Positions 10,024 through 19,860 are shown, counted from the stretch's first letter. The stretch: DNA of 64,000 nucleotides from Xenorhabdus hominickii (GCF_002632725.1 NZ_NJAI01000001.1:1119882-1183881), one strand, 5' to 3'. Numbers and translations are program-made. Notes: generated by a model not told the origin, from the letters alone.

Positions 10024-10929
10024 TTATCGGTATATCGAGATAGCTGGCCGGATGAACCCTTGGTGATCTGCCAATAATGCTTTGGCTTCTTCGGCACTGA
10101 CACCCGATAAAATCATCACGATTGCTGTTTTGCAGTGACCGCCACAGGCGTTGAGGGCTTGATCTGCTATTTCCTTGCTACACTCAGTGGCGGCCATGAC
10201 AATATTTTTTTGACGTTCGATTAATTTTGCATTGGTGGCTTCCACATCCACCATCAAGTTGCCATACACTTTGCCTGTACGGATCATCGCCCCTGTCGTG
10301 ATCATGTTCAGTACCAGTTTTTGTGCTGTTCCTGCTTTCATGCGGGAAGAACCGGTCACAACTTCCGGGCCGACTATCGGTGTTATGGCAATATTGGCCA
10401 ACTGCGCCATCGGGCTGTCTGGATTACAACTGATACACACGACTGTAGCACCAACTGATTTGCCGTATTCCATCGTGCCTAATACATAAGGCGTCCGGCC
10501 ACTGGCAGCGATCCCTACCAGTATATCTCTCTGATTAAAGTTTAGTTCCTTAAGGTCGTCTATGCCTAATTGCCAATTATCTTCCGCATTTTCTACCGCT
10601 TTCAGAATAGCCTGATGCCCGCCAGCAATTAACCCAACCACTTGTTCTGGTTTTGTACCATAAGTTGGGGGGCATTCACTGGCATCTAAAATACCTAAAC
10701 GCCCAGATGTTCCGGCCCCGCTATAGATTAAACGCCCACCCTGAAGAAATGTTTTGGCTACTTTATCAACCACATCGGCAATTTGGGGCAGTGTTTTTTC
10801 AACAGCGATCGCCACTTTTTTATCCTCATCGTTGATGACACGTAACATATCTATTGTAGATAACGTATCAATATGGGTACTGGAGGCGTTACGGCCCTCT
10901 GTTACCATATTACTTAGGTCGATTTTCAT
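10024..10929 (-). CDS. murQ: N-acetylmuramic acid 6-phosphate etherase
   Basis: A 301-aa SIS-domain lyase that splits the lactyl ether of MurNAc 6-phosphate to give GlcNAc 6-phosphate and D-lactate, the first intracellular step for cell-wall sugar recovered by MurP. Family features are [27 protein letters not shown] and [21 protein letters not shown] [18 protein letters not shown]. coli MurQ is 298 aa. In E. coli the repressor gene murR is divergent from murQ; no murR is seen here, and upstream lie 570 gene-free bases and an IS. Confidence 0.96.
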   Translation of the reverse strand: MKIDLSNMVTEGRNASSTHIDTLSTIDMLRVINDEDKKVAIAVEKTLPQIADVVDKVAKTFLQGGRLIYSGAGTSGRLGILDASECPPTYGTKPEQVVGLIAGGHQAILKAVENAEDNWQLGIDDLKELNFNQRDILVGIAASGRTPYVLGTMEYGKSVGATVVCISCNPDSPMAQLANIAITPIVGPEVVTGSSRMKAGTAQKLVLNMITTGAMIRTGKVYGNLMVDVEATNAKLIERQKNIVMAATECSKEIADQALNACGGHCKTAIVMILSGVSAEEAKALLADHQGFIRPAISIYR

Positions 10930-11488
10930 TATTTTGTCCTGCGTTATATCCGAGAGCGATTCATCAATACCTGATTATCGTACAGATTATTTGATTTACA
11001 CCCAATAAATTTCGAATTACATCGCGCGGGAAAAGCATTAAACTCCAAAAAATCTGCGATAAATATATTTTATCGATTGATAGTAATATTTCATTACGCA
11101 TTTTATTCAAAGGTTTTTTAATGTATTTTAATCTCATATTAGTGTTGTGTTTTTTGCTAAATAAACGATCTTGTAATATTTTTTTATTTTTAGGTGATAA
11201 TAAATTATTTTATTACATATCTGAATTATTTATATTATGAGTTTTTTCCTGATTCTCCTTGTCTTTTTGATTAAAAATACAGCGTATTTTGTTATCAATT
11301 GACAATCAATTTTTATTATGGTTGATATTTTTTTAAATATAACACAGGTAAAAATACCCTCAATCACTAAATTCATCATCATTGGGGAGTTTTTAAAACT
11401 CTAAGGTGTCTATATATGATTTCATATCTTGGTGAATGTTTTCGTTTTTTATTTATATTAATCATAATGTTCTTTTTGCCGTTTTTTT
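10930..11488. other. Gene-free AT-rich region upstream of murQ
   Basis: I find no coding sequence. It must hold the murQP promoter. A partial copy of the dispersed repeat is at 11000-11030. AAAATAC-AGC-GTATTTT at 11274-11290 is a small hairpin. The IS1-family element then begins between 11489 and 11501. The murR gene expected from E. coli may have been lost here. Confidence 0.55.
11000..11030 (+). repeat. Dispersed intergenic repeat, partial copy
   Basis: ACCCAATAAATTTCGAATTA followed by CATCGCGCGGG matches the left half of the repeat at 13518-13623. The right half is absent. Confidence 0.65.
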
Positions 11489-11515
11489 GGTCGTGAATGG
11501 GATCGTGAATCTAAT

Positions 11516-12019
11516 TTATTGATAATGATGAATGTTCAGATAATATCCGATGACTCTGCCATGCATTTCGATGGATTTTGAAAAAGACAACGTTTTACGA
11601 GTCAGTCTTGCCAAATGCTGACGCAGATTCAGGTTATATTTTTCGATGCGTTGTATATAACGCTGGCTAACCACCTGTAGTTTTCCTATCAGCATTTTTT
11701 CATCGCTTTTCCAGCCATCCGTCATATAGACCACAATGTTGAAAGGAGTCAGTAACGCCATCAAACGCATCAAGGTCTTTTTTGTTCTTGGTCCAAAAAC
11801 GTGGGCGATCACTTTTCGTCTGCTCCGGTTGTAAGCATAAAAGCGCCAACGGGGCTTTTTCTTCGACTTCACATATGACCACTGCTTATCCATTTCACAG
11901 CAGACAATCACTTCAGTGCCGGGGGCAATAGCTTCGGTTACGGATTTGGGACTGAGTTCTTTAAGTGACGAAGGACAGTATTCAGGCCAATCCCCATGAC
12001 ACGCGCGGTTGCCCGACAT
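11516..12019 (-). CDS. insB: IS1-family InsB (catalytic half of transposase)
   Basis: A 167-aa frame, the same length as IS1 InsB, colinear from [20 protein letters not shown] to [12 protein letters not shown]. The catalytic Asp is in VYMTDGW, and the C-terminal block [21 protein letters not shown] is the IS1 signature. It overlaps insA by 82 bases in the -1 frame, and the active transposase is expected as an InsA-InsB fusion made by -1 frameshifting; CTTAAAG at 11965-11959 (minus strand) is a plausible slip site. It looks intact. Confidence 0.93.
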   Translation of the reverse strand: MSGNRACHGDWPEYCPSSLKELSPKSVTEAIAPGTEVIVCCEMDKQWSYVKSKKKPRWRFYAYNRSRRKVIAHVFGPRTKKTLMRLMALLTPFNIVVYMTDGWKSDEKMLIGKLQVVSQRYIQRIEKYNLNLRQHLARLTRKTLSFSKSIEMHGRVIGYYLNIHHYQ

Positions 12020-12213
12020 CCCATTCCGTTCATGGCCATATCGACAATTTGCTTATGTGTCCCGGGACGACATACGGTATAGGTGAATTCCAATGGCCAA
12101 GAATGACGACAAGATTGGCAAAGGTAGCGCTGATGACCAGAACGAGATCGCCCCTTACGATGGATCCCTTTAACTGCACAACAAGACGGGCAGATCACAT
12201 CAATCTTTGCCAT
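11938..12213 (-). CDS. insA: IS1-family InsA (end-binding protein, N-terminal half of transposase)
   Basis: A 91-aa protein, the IS1 InsA length, starting [20 protein letters not shown]. Two cysteine pairs (CPSC and CQSC) form the zinc finger, and the C-terminal half ends in the helix-turn-helix [20 protein letters not shown]. It binds the IS ends and represses. The ATG at 12213 lies 57 bases inside the IS end. It is only moderately similar to the InsA at the window start. Confidence 0.92.
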   Translation of the reverse strand: MAKIDVICPSCCAVKGIHRKGRSRSGHQRYLCQSCRHSWPLEFTYTVCRPGTHKQIVDMAMNGMGCRATARVMGIGLNTVLRHLKNSVPNP

Positions 12214-13419
12214 TTGAATGTTCTCCAAATAGGCAGACTATACACGATTCAATAAATTGATGTCATGACCCTATATGATTATGAAAACAATAAGAGAAGA
12301 GATTCTAATCTTGATGATACAGGTAAATTATTGTGTAAACTATAAGGCTAAAATAAAATTTTATGAAAAAACCACAACTTTAATTATTTTAGGCTGTGAT
12401 TTTTTTGTTAAAATGTAAGGTTATCATGTGATAACTATTTTTCATTGTACATTTTTTCTTGTGTTGATTCATAATCTAAAACATATAGCTAGTTATTTTT
12501 CGTATTTTTTAATCATTTTTTTGGATTGTTTATTGTTAAAAAAAACATGAGGATAAAGTTTCCTTTTCACTTTACTAAAAGATCAAACTCTTTTGTATCA
12601 TACATACTATCTATTGCATGATGATTTTTCATTGACGAAAAAATAACTCTTTACTATCTTAATCTAACAATGAAAGGTCAATCTTTGATTTTATATGTGA
12701 TATAATGCTCTATAACTGCATTGAATTTACTAGTAATTTATTTCAACATTTATGCCAATCATCAACCGCATAGATCACCACACTAAAATAATAGCAATAT
12801 CATCAATTCATTAAATTAAATTTAATTATTTCCTATTAGGAAATGAGTAGGGATTGGCTTCCTATCGTACACAAAATAATTCGTATTTTTTTAAAAAATA
12901 GCATACCAATACAGAATATTCCGATATAAAAAAGCTGTATAATTTGCAATAAGATTAGATATGTTTTATCAATAGCAACACACTAAAAACCTTCCAATAC
13001 GCGTGCTATTATTTATGGGTGCTGCATTTTTGAGTGTTTTTTTACTCGTTTTAGGATGGTGAGTATCATTATAGTTATATTTAATATAAAACTTTAACCT
13101 AAAATCCATCCTTATTAACACGTAATAAGAGTAAATGTAGAAATATCCAGAAAAATAAAAATTTGGCTTGTCTGAAATAATAAAATGAATGTGAATTATC
13201 TGCTGTTTGTCTCACTACACGAGTAAGCCAGATATATATACTTTTATTTATTTTTAAGAATTAAATCATTCACACAATAGTTTCGTAGTATGATATTTTA
13301 ACTTTAATGGTTTTTGGTATTACCTTTGGTGGCTTACCAATAAATAAAAGTTATCAATTGATAATTTATCGTTCATTACTTATTTCTTGGTGGTAGCCCT
13401 AAATGTATAACATATAAGA

Positions 13420-13442
13420 AAACCCATAGTGGGTTTATTTGT
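13420..13442 (+). terminator. Terminator-like hairpin in the gene-free region
   Basis: AAACCC (13420-13425) pairs with GGGTTT (13431-13436), loop ATAGT, followed by ATTTGT. It has no annotated gene upstream, so it may end an unannotated short transcript. Confidence 0.4.
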
Positions 13443-13517
13443 ATGATGTATATCTAATCTATTTCAATTTTCAGATCAGTAAGTAGAAAAAAGTTTTGAA
13501 AAATGGAAGGGGATTGG

Positions 13518-13623
13518 TATACCCAATAGATTTCAAATTACATCGGGGTGGTAAGGGAATGAACCCTCGAGAGCATAGATAACTATGTGAAATAAAGAAG
13601 TAAATTGAAAAATAAAGGGTATA
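13518..13623. repeat. Dispersed intergenic repeat, full copy (106 bp)
   Basis: Begins TATACCCAATAGATTTCAAA and ends AAATTGAAAAATAAAGGGTATA-like (last bases GGGTATA), giving imperfect terminal inverted repeats of about 24 bp around a centre that contains AGCATAGATAACTATGTGA, itself a hairpin. The same family occurs at 17097-17193 and partly at 11000-11030. Confidence 0.8.
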
Positions 13624-13754
13624 GATGTAGACAACAAGAGTTCATCTTGTTCTGTACTGCCAAAATACGGACTTTGCCTTTAGTTACTGTTGAAATTGTT
13701 ACAAATTGTAATTAACGCACAATAATAATAAATCTTTTGCTAATTGTACCCTTA

Positions 13755-13777
13755 TTAACTACCATTTTGTTAGTTAA
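13755..13777. promoter_or_regulatory. Inverted repeat upstream of the LysR gene, possible operator
   Basis: TTAACTA (13755-13761) and TAGTTAA (13771-13777) are separated by 9 bases. A dyad with T/A ends this close to a LysR gene fits an autoregulatory site, but nothing here proves binding. Confidence 0.35.
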
Positions 13778-13887
13778 CATTTTGACAATTGACCAGATAA
13801 AACCTTTGGCAAAACGCTAAGTTAAAATGCTATCACCATGAATCTGTAATGTTTTGTAGTTACTTAACAATCATTGGGCGAAAGAAC

Positions 13888-14778
13888 ATGGATATACGCA
13901 ATCTTGAAGCTTTTATCGTTTTGGCTGAGACTCTGAATTATCATAAGGCTTCAGAGAGACTTTATCTTTCTCAGCCTGCCTTAACGAAGAAAATACACGG
14001 GTTGGAAGATATTCTTGGTGCTTCACTATTTACAAGGGGACCAAATGGAACAAGATTGACGGATTTTGGGCAAAAGACACTGGAGAATGCCAGAAATTTT
14101 TTAACTCACTATGAGCGATTCAAAAGTCAGGTTCATTTTGATTCAAAAGAAGATTTGGTCAGACATCTATATGTTGGCTCTTGTTTCCCTATCCATAACT
14201 ATTCTCAAATAGAGAAGCAGATCGCGGAGAAAAAGGGTAATGTTGTATTGGCACTGGTAACTGGCCTGTCAGTTGAACAGCAAATTAGTTTATTGAATGC
14301 AGGAATGCTGCATGTTGCTGTGATACCGATAGCATCTATTACACAATTAGAGCCGAAAAAGGTTTTTACGGAAAGATTGGTTTATATCTTTAAAAAAAGG
14401 AGTAATTTGATATCTAAGTTTAAAATTACTTTAAGTAATTTTGGCAATGGGATTTTTCCGACAAATTTATCAGAAAAAAATGAGGTAATTGAGTTAACTG
14501 ATTGTCTTAATGTTTTCCCTATTTATACCGGTGACAATATGCATTTGTTATTAAAGACAAATGATATCATGTTGATAATAGAGATGATTACAAAAAATAA
14601 TTCCTATACATGTGTTCCTCAGCGGATTATTAGCTCTATTCCTGAGTATTATATGAATTTGTTAGAGATTGTTGAAACAGATAAAAAAATTGATCTTGGT
14701 GTGGTGTGGGGGAAATCTATAGATGATCATCTGATTGATGATGCTGAAAATTTTTCCACCCTGGTTGCTAGTGTATAA
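13888..14778 (+). CDS. LysR-family transcriptional regulator
   Basis: A 296-aa regulator. The N-terminal winged helix-turn-helix runs MDIRNLEAFIVLAETLNYHK then ASERLYLSQPALTKKIHGLE (about residues 1-60), with the GASLFTR wing; the rest is an effector-binding domain with weak family conservation. The ATG at 13888 puts the DNA-binding domain at the very start, as is normal; an upstream ATG adds 13 unlikely residues. No divergent partner gene is next to it: upstream are 1.6 kb without genes, downstream the convergent yheS. Its codon use is AT-rich compared with neighbours, which suggests acquired DNA. Its target is unknown. Confidence 0.85.
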   Translation: MDIRNLEAFIVLAETLNYHKASERLYLSQPALTKKIHGLEDILGASLFTRGPNGTRLTDFGQKTLENARNFLTHYERFKSQVHFDSKEDLVRHLYVGSCFPIHNYSQIEKQIAEKKGNVVLALVTGLSVEQQISLLNAGMLHVAVIPIASITQLEPKKVFTERLVYIFKKRSNLISKFKITLSNFGNGIFPTNLSEKNEVIELTDCLNVFPIYTGDNMHLLLKTNDIMLIIEMITKNNSYTCVPQRIISSIPEYYMNLLEIVETDKKIDLGVVWGKSIDDHLIDDAENFSTLVASV

Positions 14779-15106
14779 ATCAGTGGGCATAGTCTGTTTT
14801 TTATAGGATATCTAAACAATTAATCTCTATATTAAAATAGGATTTAATGCATAAATTCTAAAACTCTCTCAGTAAGGAGTGCAAAATGAGAATGAGTATC
14901 TTAAGTACTTATCAACTATAAATAAACTATCATCATAAATGAATTATCATTTTTACGGCGAGTAAAACAGCTGTTTACATGCAATTTTTTAATTTTTAGG
15001 TTGTAAACAGGGAAAGATATTTTCAGTGCTTGATCAAGTGATGTGATAAGAGAATAGAAAGCAATCGGGCATTGAATTACTATGCCCGATTATATTAGAG
15101 ATTAAT
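14779..15106. other. Gene-free stretch between the LysR gene and yheS
   Basis: The two genes converge here and no coding region is visible. The only clear structure is the hairpin at 15064-15090 next to the yheS stop codon. Confidence 0.55.
15064..15090 (-). terminator. Hairpin after yheS
   Basis: ATCGGGCAT (15064-15072) and ATGCCCGAT (15082-15090) form a perfect 9-bp stem 17 bases past the yheS stop. On the minus strand it is followed by TGCTTTCT, a weak T run. Confidence 0.6.
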
Positions 15107-17053
15107 TTATTGACCGGTACTGAATGTTTCTGTCATCTGCTCAAGTTGTTCCTGAATATTTAACCATTCCATTTCGATATCTTCGAGCTTGGATTTTGTT
15201 TGTGTCTGCTGATGCAGGCATTCTGTTAATTCAGTTTTGCGATCATTTTCGTAAAGCGTGTTGTCTGACAGTTTCTCTTCTAAATCAGCTAATTCCGTAC
15301 CCAGTTTTTCCATTTGCTTTTCAAGGGCAGACAGTTTTTTGCGCAATGGTTGGGTTTGGTTACGGAATTCAGCTTCCCGCCGTTTTTGATCTTTACGCTC
15401 TTGGGCACTGAAATTTTGTGTGCCATTCGTCGAAGTATCGGTATCTGCTTTATCCTTTTCTTGGCTGTCACGTATTTGCTGGCGTTGTAGCTCGGTCAGC
15501 CATTGCTGATAATCTTCCAGATCACCGTTAAAAGGTTCCACTTCACCATCATGTACCAGATAAAGTTCGTCTGTTGTTGAGCGGAGCAAGTGTCTGTCGT
15601 GTGATACCACGACCAGAGCACCTTCGAAATCAATAAGCGCTTCAGTTAATGCTTGTCTCATGTCGAGATCAAGGTGGTTGGTCGGTTCATCAAGCAACAG
15701 AAGGTTGGGACGCTGCCAGACAATCAGAGCCAATACCAATCTGGCTTTTTCGCCCCCGGAAAAACGTCCGCTTGGATCGGTGACTTGATCACCTTGAAAG
15801 CCAAATCCACCCAGATAATCCCGAAGCTGTTGTTCCAACGTTTGCGGTGCTATTCGGGCCAAATGTTGTAATGGTGATTCATCTGCCCGCAGGTATTCCA
15901 ACTGATGCTGTGCGAAGTAGCCCAGTTTGATGCCTTTTGATAAGGCAATCTCTCCTTGTTGTGGTGCAAGCTCGCCTGCCAGCAGTTTGATCAGCGTGGA
16001 TTTACCCGCACCATTGCGGCCCAAGAGACCAATACGGGAACCCGGAACCAGATTTAATTTGATCGAGTCCAGCACGATCTTGTCGCCATAGCCGGCACTG
16101 ATTTTTTCCATGTTCAAGAGTGGATTTGGCAGGCTGTCCGGTTGGCGGAAACTAAAGTGAAAAGGATTATCGATGTGGGCCGGAGCGATCAGCTCCATGC
16201 GTTCCAGCATTTTGATGCGGCTTTGTGCCTGTTTTGCTTTGGACGCTTTAGCGCGAAAGCGATCAATATAGCTGTGCAAATGAGCCACTTTCTCTTGCTG
16301 GCTTTGGTATAGCGCTTGTTGCTGGGCAAGTTTGGCGGCACGTTGCCGTTCAAAGGAGGAGTAGTTACCGGTGTACTCATACAGCGCCTGTTGTTCGATG
16401 TGCAGAACCCGATCAATGATGGGATCAAGAAAATCCCGATCGTGGGAAATCAAGATCAAGGTTCCGGTATAATTTTTCAGCCACTTTTCAAGCCAGATGA
16501 CGGCATCTAAATCAAGGTGGTTGGTCGGTTCATCAAGCAATAGTAAATCGGAGCGGCAAATCAGTGCCTGAGCCAGATTGAGACGCATACGCCAGCCACC
16601 TGAAAAGGAACGTACTGGCTGTTCTAACTGGGTTTGGGAAAACCCCAGACCATGGAGCAGGCTGGCGGCACGGGAGCGGATTGTCCAAGCCTGAATAGTA
16701 TCGAGTAAGCCATGAAGATGGGCGATAGCGTGACCATCATTTTGTTCGTTGGCGATTTTTAGCTTCTGTTCCAGTTGACGGAACTCACGATCGCCATCGA
16801 TTACGTATTCCAGTGCCGAGGTCTCCAGAGCGGGTGTTTCCTGATTCACCCAAGCCAGCGCCCAGTTATTGGGAAATGTGACGGAGCCCCTCTCGGCCTG
16901 AAGTTCATCTTTTAGTAATGCGAGTAGGGTTGATTTACCACAGCCATTCTTGCCAACTAATCCGACTTTTTGGCCGGGATTGATGGTTTCGCTGGCATTG
17001 TCCAGCAGGACGCGAATGCCACGACGGATTTGAAGTGAAGAGAAAACAATCAT
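15107..17053 (-). CDS. yheS: ABC-F ATPase YheS
   Basis: A 648-aa ABC-F protein with two ATP-binding domains and no membrane part. The first has GLVGKNGCGKST (about 30-41), SFSGGWRMRLNLAQAL and LLLDEPTNHLD; the second has GLLGRNGAGKST, RFSGGEKARLVLAL and a second LLLDEPTNHLD. Between them is the basic P-site tRNA interaction motif (about 240-290), and a charged coiled-coil tail follows. ABC-F proteins act on ribosomes; YheS is thought to help with stalled translation. E. coli YheS is 637 aa. In E. coli it follows yheT; here a 7-kb block intervenes. Confidence 0.95.
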   Translation of the reverse strand: MIVFSSLQIRRGIRVLLDNASETINPGQKVGLVGKNGCGKSTLLALLKDELQAERGSVTFPNNWALAWVNQETPALETSALEYVIDGDREFRQLEQKLKIANEQNDGHAIAHLHGLLDTIQAWTIRSRAASLLHGLGFSQTQLEQPVRSFSGGWRMRLNLAQALICRSDLLLLDEPTNHLDLDAVIWLEKWLKNYTGTLILISHDRDFLDPIIDRVLHIEQQALYEYTGNYSSFERQRAAKLAQQQALYQSQQEKVAHLHSYIDRFRAKASKAKQAQSRIKMLERMELIAPAHIDNPFHFSFRQPDSLPNPLLNMEKISAGYGDKIVLDSIKLNLVPGSRIGLLGRNGAGKSTLIKLLAGELAPQQGEIALSKGIKLGYFAQHQLEYLRADESPLQHLARIAPQTLEQQLRDYLGGFGFQGDQVTDPSGRFSGGEKARLVLALIVWQRPNLLLLDEPTNHLDLDMRQALTEALIDFEGALVVVSHDRHLLRSTTDELYLVHDGEVEPFNGDLEDYQQWLTELQRQQIRDSQEKDKADTDTSTNGTQNFSAQERKDQKRREAEFRNQTQPLRKKLSALEKQMEKLGTELADLEEKLSDNTLYENDRKTELTECLHQQTQTKSKLEDIEMEWLNIQEQLEQMTETFSTGQ

Positions 17054-17096
17054 AAATGTTGTCTATATAATAGTATGTTAAGTTAATAATTAGGTT

Positions 17097-17193
17097 TATA
17101 TCTTTCATCTTTCAAGTTGCTGCTTTGTTGGTTGAGTTTATCCATCCCAGCCACCCATTCCACCGTACTGCAATTTGAAATTTATTGGGTATA
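17097..17193. repeat. Dispersed intergenic repeat, full copy
   Basis: The minus strand reads TATACCCAATAAATTTCAAA at 17193-17174, then ATTGCAGTACGGTGG, and ends with CAGCAACTTGAAAGATGAAA near 17100. Both ends match the copy at 13518-13623. It lies between the divergent yheS and kefG genes. Confidence 0.75.
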
Positions 17194-17267
17194 TATTCAA
17201 TGTGATTTGATAGCTTGGCGTGCATGGTAGCGGAAAATATGTATCCTGACACGTCCTGGAGGGATTG

Positions 17268-17831
17268 ATGTTGTTATCTCCTAACGTATTGCCGCCTAAA
17301 GTGTTACTGATATATACCCATCCCGAACCGCTGAATTCAGTCGCGAATAAAGTTTTGTTGCAGTTGGTGCAGAAATTGGAGCATGTGACGGTCCACGATC
17401 TTTATGGCTGTTATCCCGATTTTTTTATCGATGTTGCTTACGAACAACAGTTGTTGCGTGAACATAAAGTCATTGTTTTTCAACACCCTTTGTATACCTA
17501 TAGTTGCCCGGCTTTATTGAAAGAATGGATGGATCGTGTGTTGAGCCGGGATTTCGTCAGCGGGACAGAGCTGGCATTGAGAGGAAAGTATTGGCGCTCT
17601 GTGATTACGACGGGAGAGCCTGAAGGAGCTTACCGAAGAGGAGGGTATAACCTTTATCCGATGGAAGAAATTCTCCGGCCTTTCGAACTCACGGCATTTA
17701 TGTGTCACATGCATTGGTTATCACCAATGATCATTTATTGGGCCAGACGTCAACGGCCTGAAGTGCTCGCGAGCCACGCGTATGTGTATCAGGAATGGTT
17801 GAAAGCGCCATTGTCTTTGGGAGGGCTGTGA
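17268..17831 (+). CDS. kefG: KefB ancillary quinone oxidoreductase KefG
   Basis: A 187-aa flavodoxin-fold protein (NAD(P)H dehydrogenase, quinone family) that binds KefB and is needed for its full activity. Motifs are [18 protein letters not shown] at the start and [23 protein letters not shown] for the flavin and quinone site. The ATG at 17268 follows GGAGGG by 4-5 bases; a TTG just before it is a poorer start. The stop is 2 bases before the kefB start, so the two are one operon. Confidence 0.94.
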   Translation: MLLSPNVLPPKVLLIYTHPEPLNSVANKVLLQLVQKLEHVTVHDLYGCYPDFFIDVAYEQQLLREHKVIVFQHPLYTYSCPALLKEWMDRVLSRDFVSGTELALRGKYWRSVITTGEPEGAYRRGGYNLYPMEEILRPFELTAFMCHMHWLSPMIIYWARRQRPEVLASHAYVYQEWLKAPLSLGGL

Positions 17832-17833
17832 TC

Positions 17834-19642
17834 ATGGAGACTTCTGCGCTATTAAGCGCCGGGATACTTTTTTTATTTGCTGCTGTTGTGGCGGTTCCCC
17901 TTGCCCAGAAATTCAAGATTGGAGCTGTACTGGGTTATCTCATTGCAGGGATCGCACTTGGCCCATGGGGGCTGGGATTTATCAAGGATGTTGAGGAAAT
18001 TCTGCATTTCTCGGAACTAGGTGTTGTTTTCCTGATGTTTATTATTGGTCTTGAGTTGAATCCAACAAGGCTTTGGCAGCTCAGGAGATTAATCTTTGGT
18101 GCGGGTACGGCTCAAGTGGTATTAACTGCACTGGTTCTGGCCTCATTCCTTTATTTGACGGATTTTTCATGGCAGGCCGCAGTTATCGGAGGAATTGGTC
18201 TCGCGATGTCATCCACAGCGATGGCGTTGCAATTGATGAAAGAGAAGGGGATGACGAACAACAATGAGGGTGGGCAGCTCGGTTTTTCTATCCTACTGTT
18301 TCAGGATATGGCTGTGATCCCCGCCTTGGCCGTGATCCCCTTGCTGGCTGGCGGGGCGGCTTCCAACGACTGGTATCGCATTGGACTAAAAGTTCTCGCT
18401 TTGGTAGGGATGTTGCTGGGTGGGCGATACCTGTTGCGTCCTCTGTTTCGATTGATGGTGAAATCGGGTGTCAGGGAGGTATTTACGGCGGCTGCGTTGT
18501 TGATCGTTCTGGGGGCCGCGATTTTTATGGAGACATTGGGTTTTTCAATGGCGCTCGGTACTTTCATTGCCGGGGTCTTGCTGGCTGACAGTGAATATCG
18601 GCATGAATTGGAGATCTCTATTGAGCCATTCAAGGGTTTGTTGCTGGGGCTATTTTTCATTTCTGTGGGAATGTCACTGAATTTGGGTGTTCTATTCACT
18701 TATTGGTCTAGTGTTTTATTGAGTGTTTTGGGACTGGTACTGATAAAAGGATTCATTCTTTATATTATCGGCAGAATATCTGGTTTAAGAAGATCGTCAT
18801 GCTCACAGCTTTCTGGTGTGTTAAGTCAAGGGGGCGAATTTGCATTTGTCTTATTTTCTGTAGCGCTTGGACAGAAAGTGTTGGACCAAAAGCAGATGTC
18901 GCTTTTGTTAGTTGTGGTGACATTGTCGATGATGACAACCCCTTTGGTAATGAAGTTGATAGAAAGCATCTTGGCGCGTCGTTATAACGCACATGAAGAA
19001 TCCAATGAACAGCCATTTGTGGAAGATAATGATCCACAGGTGATTCTAGTGGGCTTTGGTCGTTTTGGGCAAGTGGTCGGGCGTTTATTGATGGTGAATA
19101 AGATCCGTATCACTGTACTGGAACGTGATGTGAGTGCCATTAGCACCCTGCGCCGTTATGGTTATAAGGTGTATTATGGCGATGCGAGCGAATTGGAGCT
19201 GTTACGTTCTGCGGGGGCTGCGAGGGCCAAGGCGATAATCATTACGTGTGATGAACCGGAAGATACGATGGCCATCGTGCATTTGTGCCAGAAACATTTT
19301 CCTCGTCTGCATATTATTGCGCGGGCAAGAGGGCGCCTGGAAGCTCATGAACTGTTGCAGAATGGTGTGAAAGATTTTAATCGGGAAACATTTTCCAGTG
19401 CATTGGAGTTGGGCCGAAAGGCGTTGGTCAGGCTAGGGATGCATCCACATCAGGCTCATCGTGCCCAGCAGCATTTTCGGCGGTTGGATATGCGCATGTT
19501 ACGTGAACTGATGTCCCCGTTGCATGGGGATATGGCGCAGGTATCTCGCGTGAAAGAGGCTCGCAGAGAATTGGAAGAATTGTTTGAACGGGAAATGATT
19601 AATGAACGTCGCCAGCCGGAAGGGTGGGATGAATATGAATAG
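17834..19642 (+). CDS. kefB: Glutathione-regulated potassium efflux system protein KefB
   Basis: A 602-aa K+/H+ antiporter of the CPA2 family (E. coli 601 aa). About 12 hydrophobic segments fill residues 1-380; the cytoplasmic RCK/KTN domain (about 400-520) has the nucleotide loop [15 protein letters not shown]. It is held closed by glutathione and opens with glutathione adducts, lowering cytoplasmic pH during electrophile stress such as methylglyoxal. The ATG at 17834 gives the E. coli length; earlier in-frame codons overlap kefG. Confidence 0.96.
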   Translation: METSALLSAGILFLFAAVVAVPLAQKFKIGAVLGYLIAGIALGPWGLGFIKDVEEILHFSELGVVFLMFIIGLELNPTRLWQLRRLIFGAGTAQVVLTALVLASFLYLTDFSWQAAVIGGIGLAMSSTAMALQLMKEKGMTNNNEGGQLGFSILLFQDMAVIPALAVIPLLAGGAASNDWYRIGLKVLALVGMLLGGRYLLRPLFRLMVKSGVREVFTAAALLIVLGAAIFMETLGFSMALGTFIAGVLLADSEYRHELEISIEPFKGLLLGLFFISVGMSLNLGVLFTYWSSVLLSVLGLVLIKGFILYIIGRISGLRRSSCSQLSGVLSQGGEFAFVLFSVALGQKVLDQKQMSLLLVVVTLSMMTTPLVMKLIESILARRYNAHEESNEQPFVEDNDPQVILVGFGRFGQVVGRLLMVNKIRITVLERDVSAISTLRRYGYKVYYGDASELELLRSAGAARAKAIIITCDEPEDTMAIVHLCQKHFPRLHIIARARGRLEAHELLQNGVKDFNRETFSSALELGRKALVRLGMHPHQAHRAQQHFRRLDMRMLRELMSPLHGDMAQVSRVKEARRELEELFEREMINERRQPEGWDEYE

Positions 19643-19656
19643 TGTTGGGGTGAGTC

Positions 19657-19860
19657 ATGTCAGTCAGTCGTAAACGTTTTATTGCAGGTGCGGTTTGTCC
19701 GAAATGCCAGTCTCAGGATACGTTGGCAATGTGGCAAGAAAATAAGGTAGATATCGTGGAATGTGCTCTTTGCGGGCATGTGCAGCGGCAAACGGATGAA
19801 GCTGTCACATCCCATGTAAGGGAGCAGGAACAGGTCATTGGGATTTTTACGCCACAGTAA
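19657..19860 (+). CDS. yheV: YheV family putative zinc-ribbon protein
   Basis: A 67-aa protein with two CxxC pairs (CPKCQSQDTL and CALCGHVQ), typical of a zinc ribbon. The function is unknown. It follows kefB by 14 bases and the order kefG-kefB-yheV is conserved in enterobacteria, so it is probably in the same transcript. Confidence 0.9.
   Translation: MSVSRKRFIAGAVCPKCQSQDTLAMWQENKVDIVECALCGHVQRQTDEAVTSHVREQEQVIGIFTPQ

Larger units (their letters stand above)
11501..12270 (-). mobile_element. Complete IS1-family element
   Basis: About 770 bp, the usual IS1 size, with both insA and insB intact. The insA-side end begins GGTCATGACATCAATTTATTG on the minus strand at 12270 and pairs with an imperfect repeat at the other end, which contains AATCTAATTTATTGAT at 11509-11524. 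That end is uncertain: the element may begin at 11501 or at a GGTCGTGA at 11489. I see no clear 8-9 bp target duplication, so the flanks may have changed after insertion. Confidence 0.85.
12271..13887. other. 1.6-kb very AT-rich region without recognisable genes
   Basis: No gene of normal size is visible on either strand. Features that can be seen are: GTTATCA-TG-TGATAAC at 12420-12435; a very short hydrophobic frame at 13015-13062; a hairpin AAACCC-GGGTTT with a short T run at 13420-13440; a full copy of the dispersed repeat at 13518-13623; and TTAACTA/TAGTTAA at 13755-13777 in front of the LysR gene. The length and the terminator-like hairpin leave room for a small RNA or a decayed gene. 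Confidence 0.55.

Noticed and set aside
11481..11500. Target duplication of the IS1-family element
   Set aside because: GTTTTTTT or GTGAATGG on the left do not match CTATATGA on the right for either possible left end.
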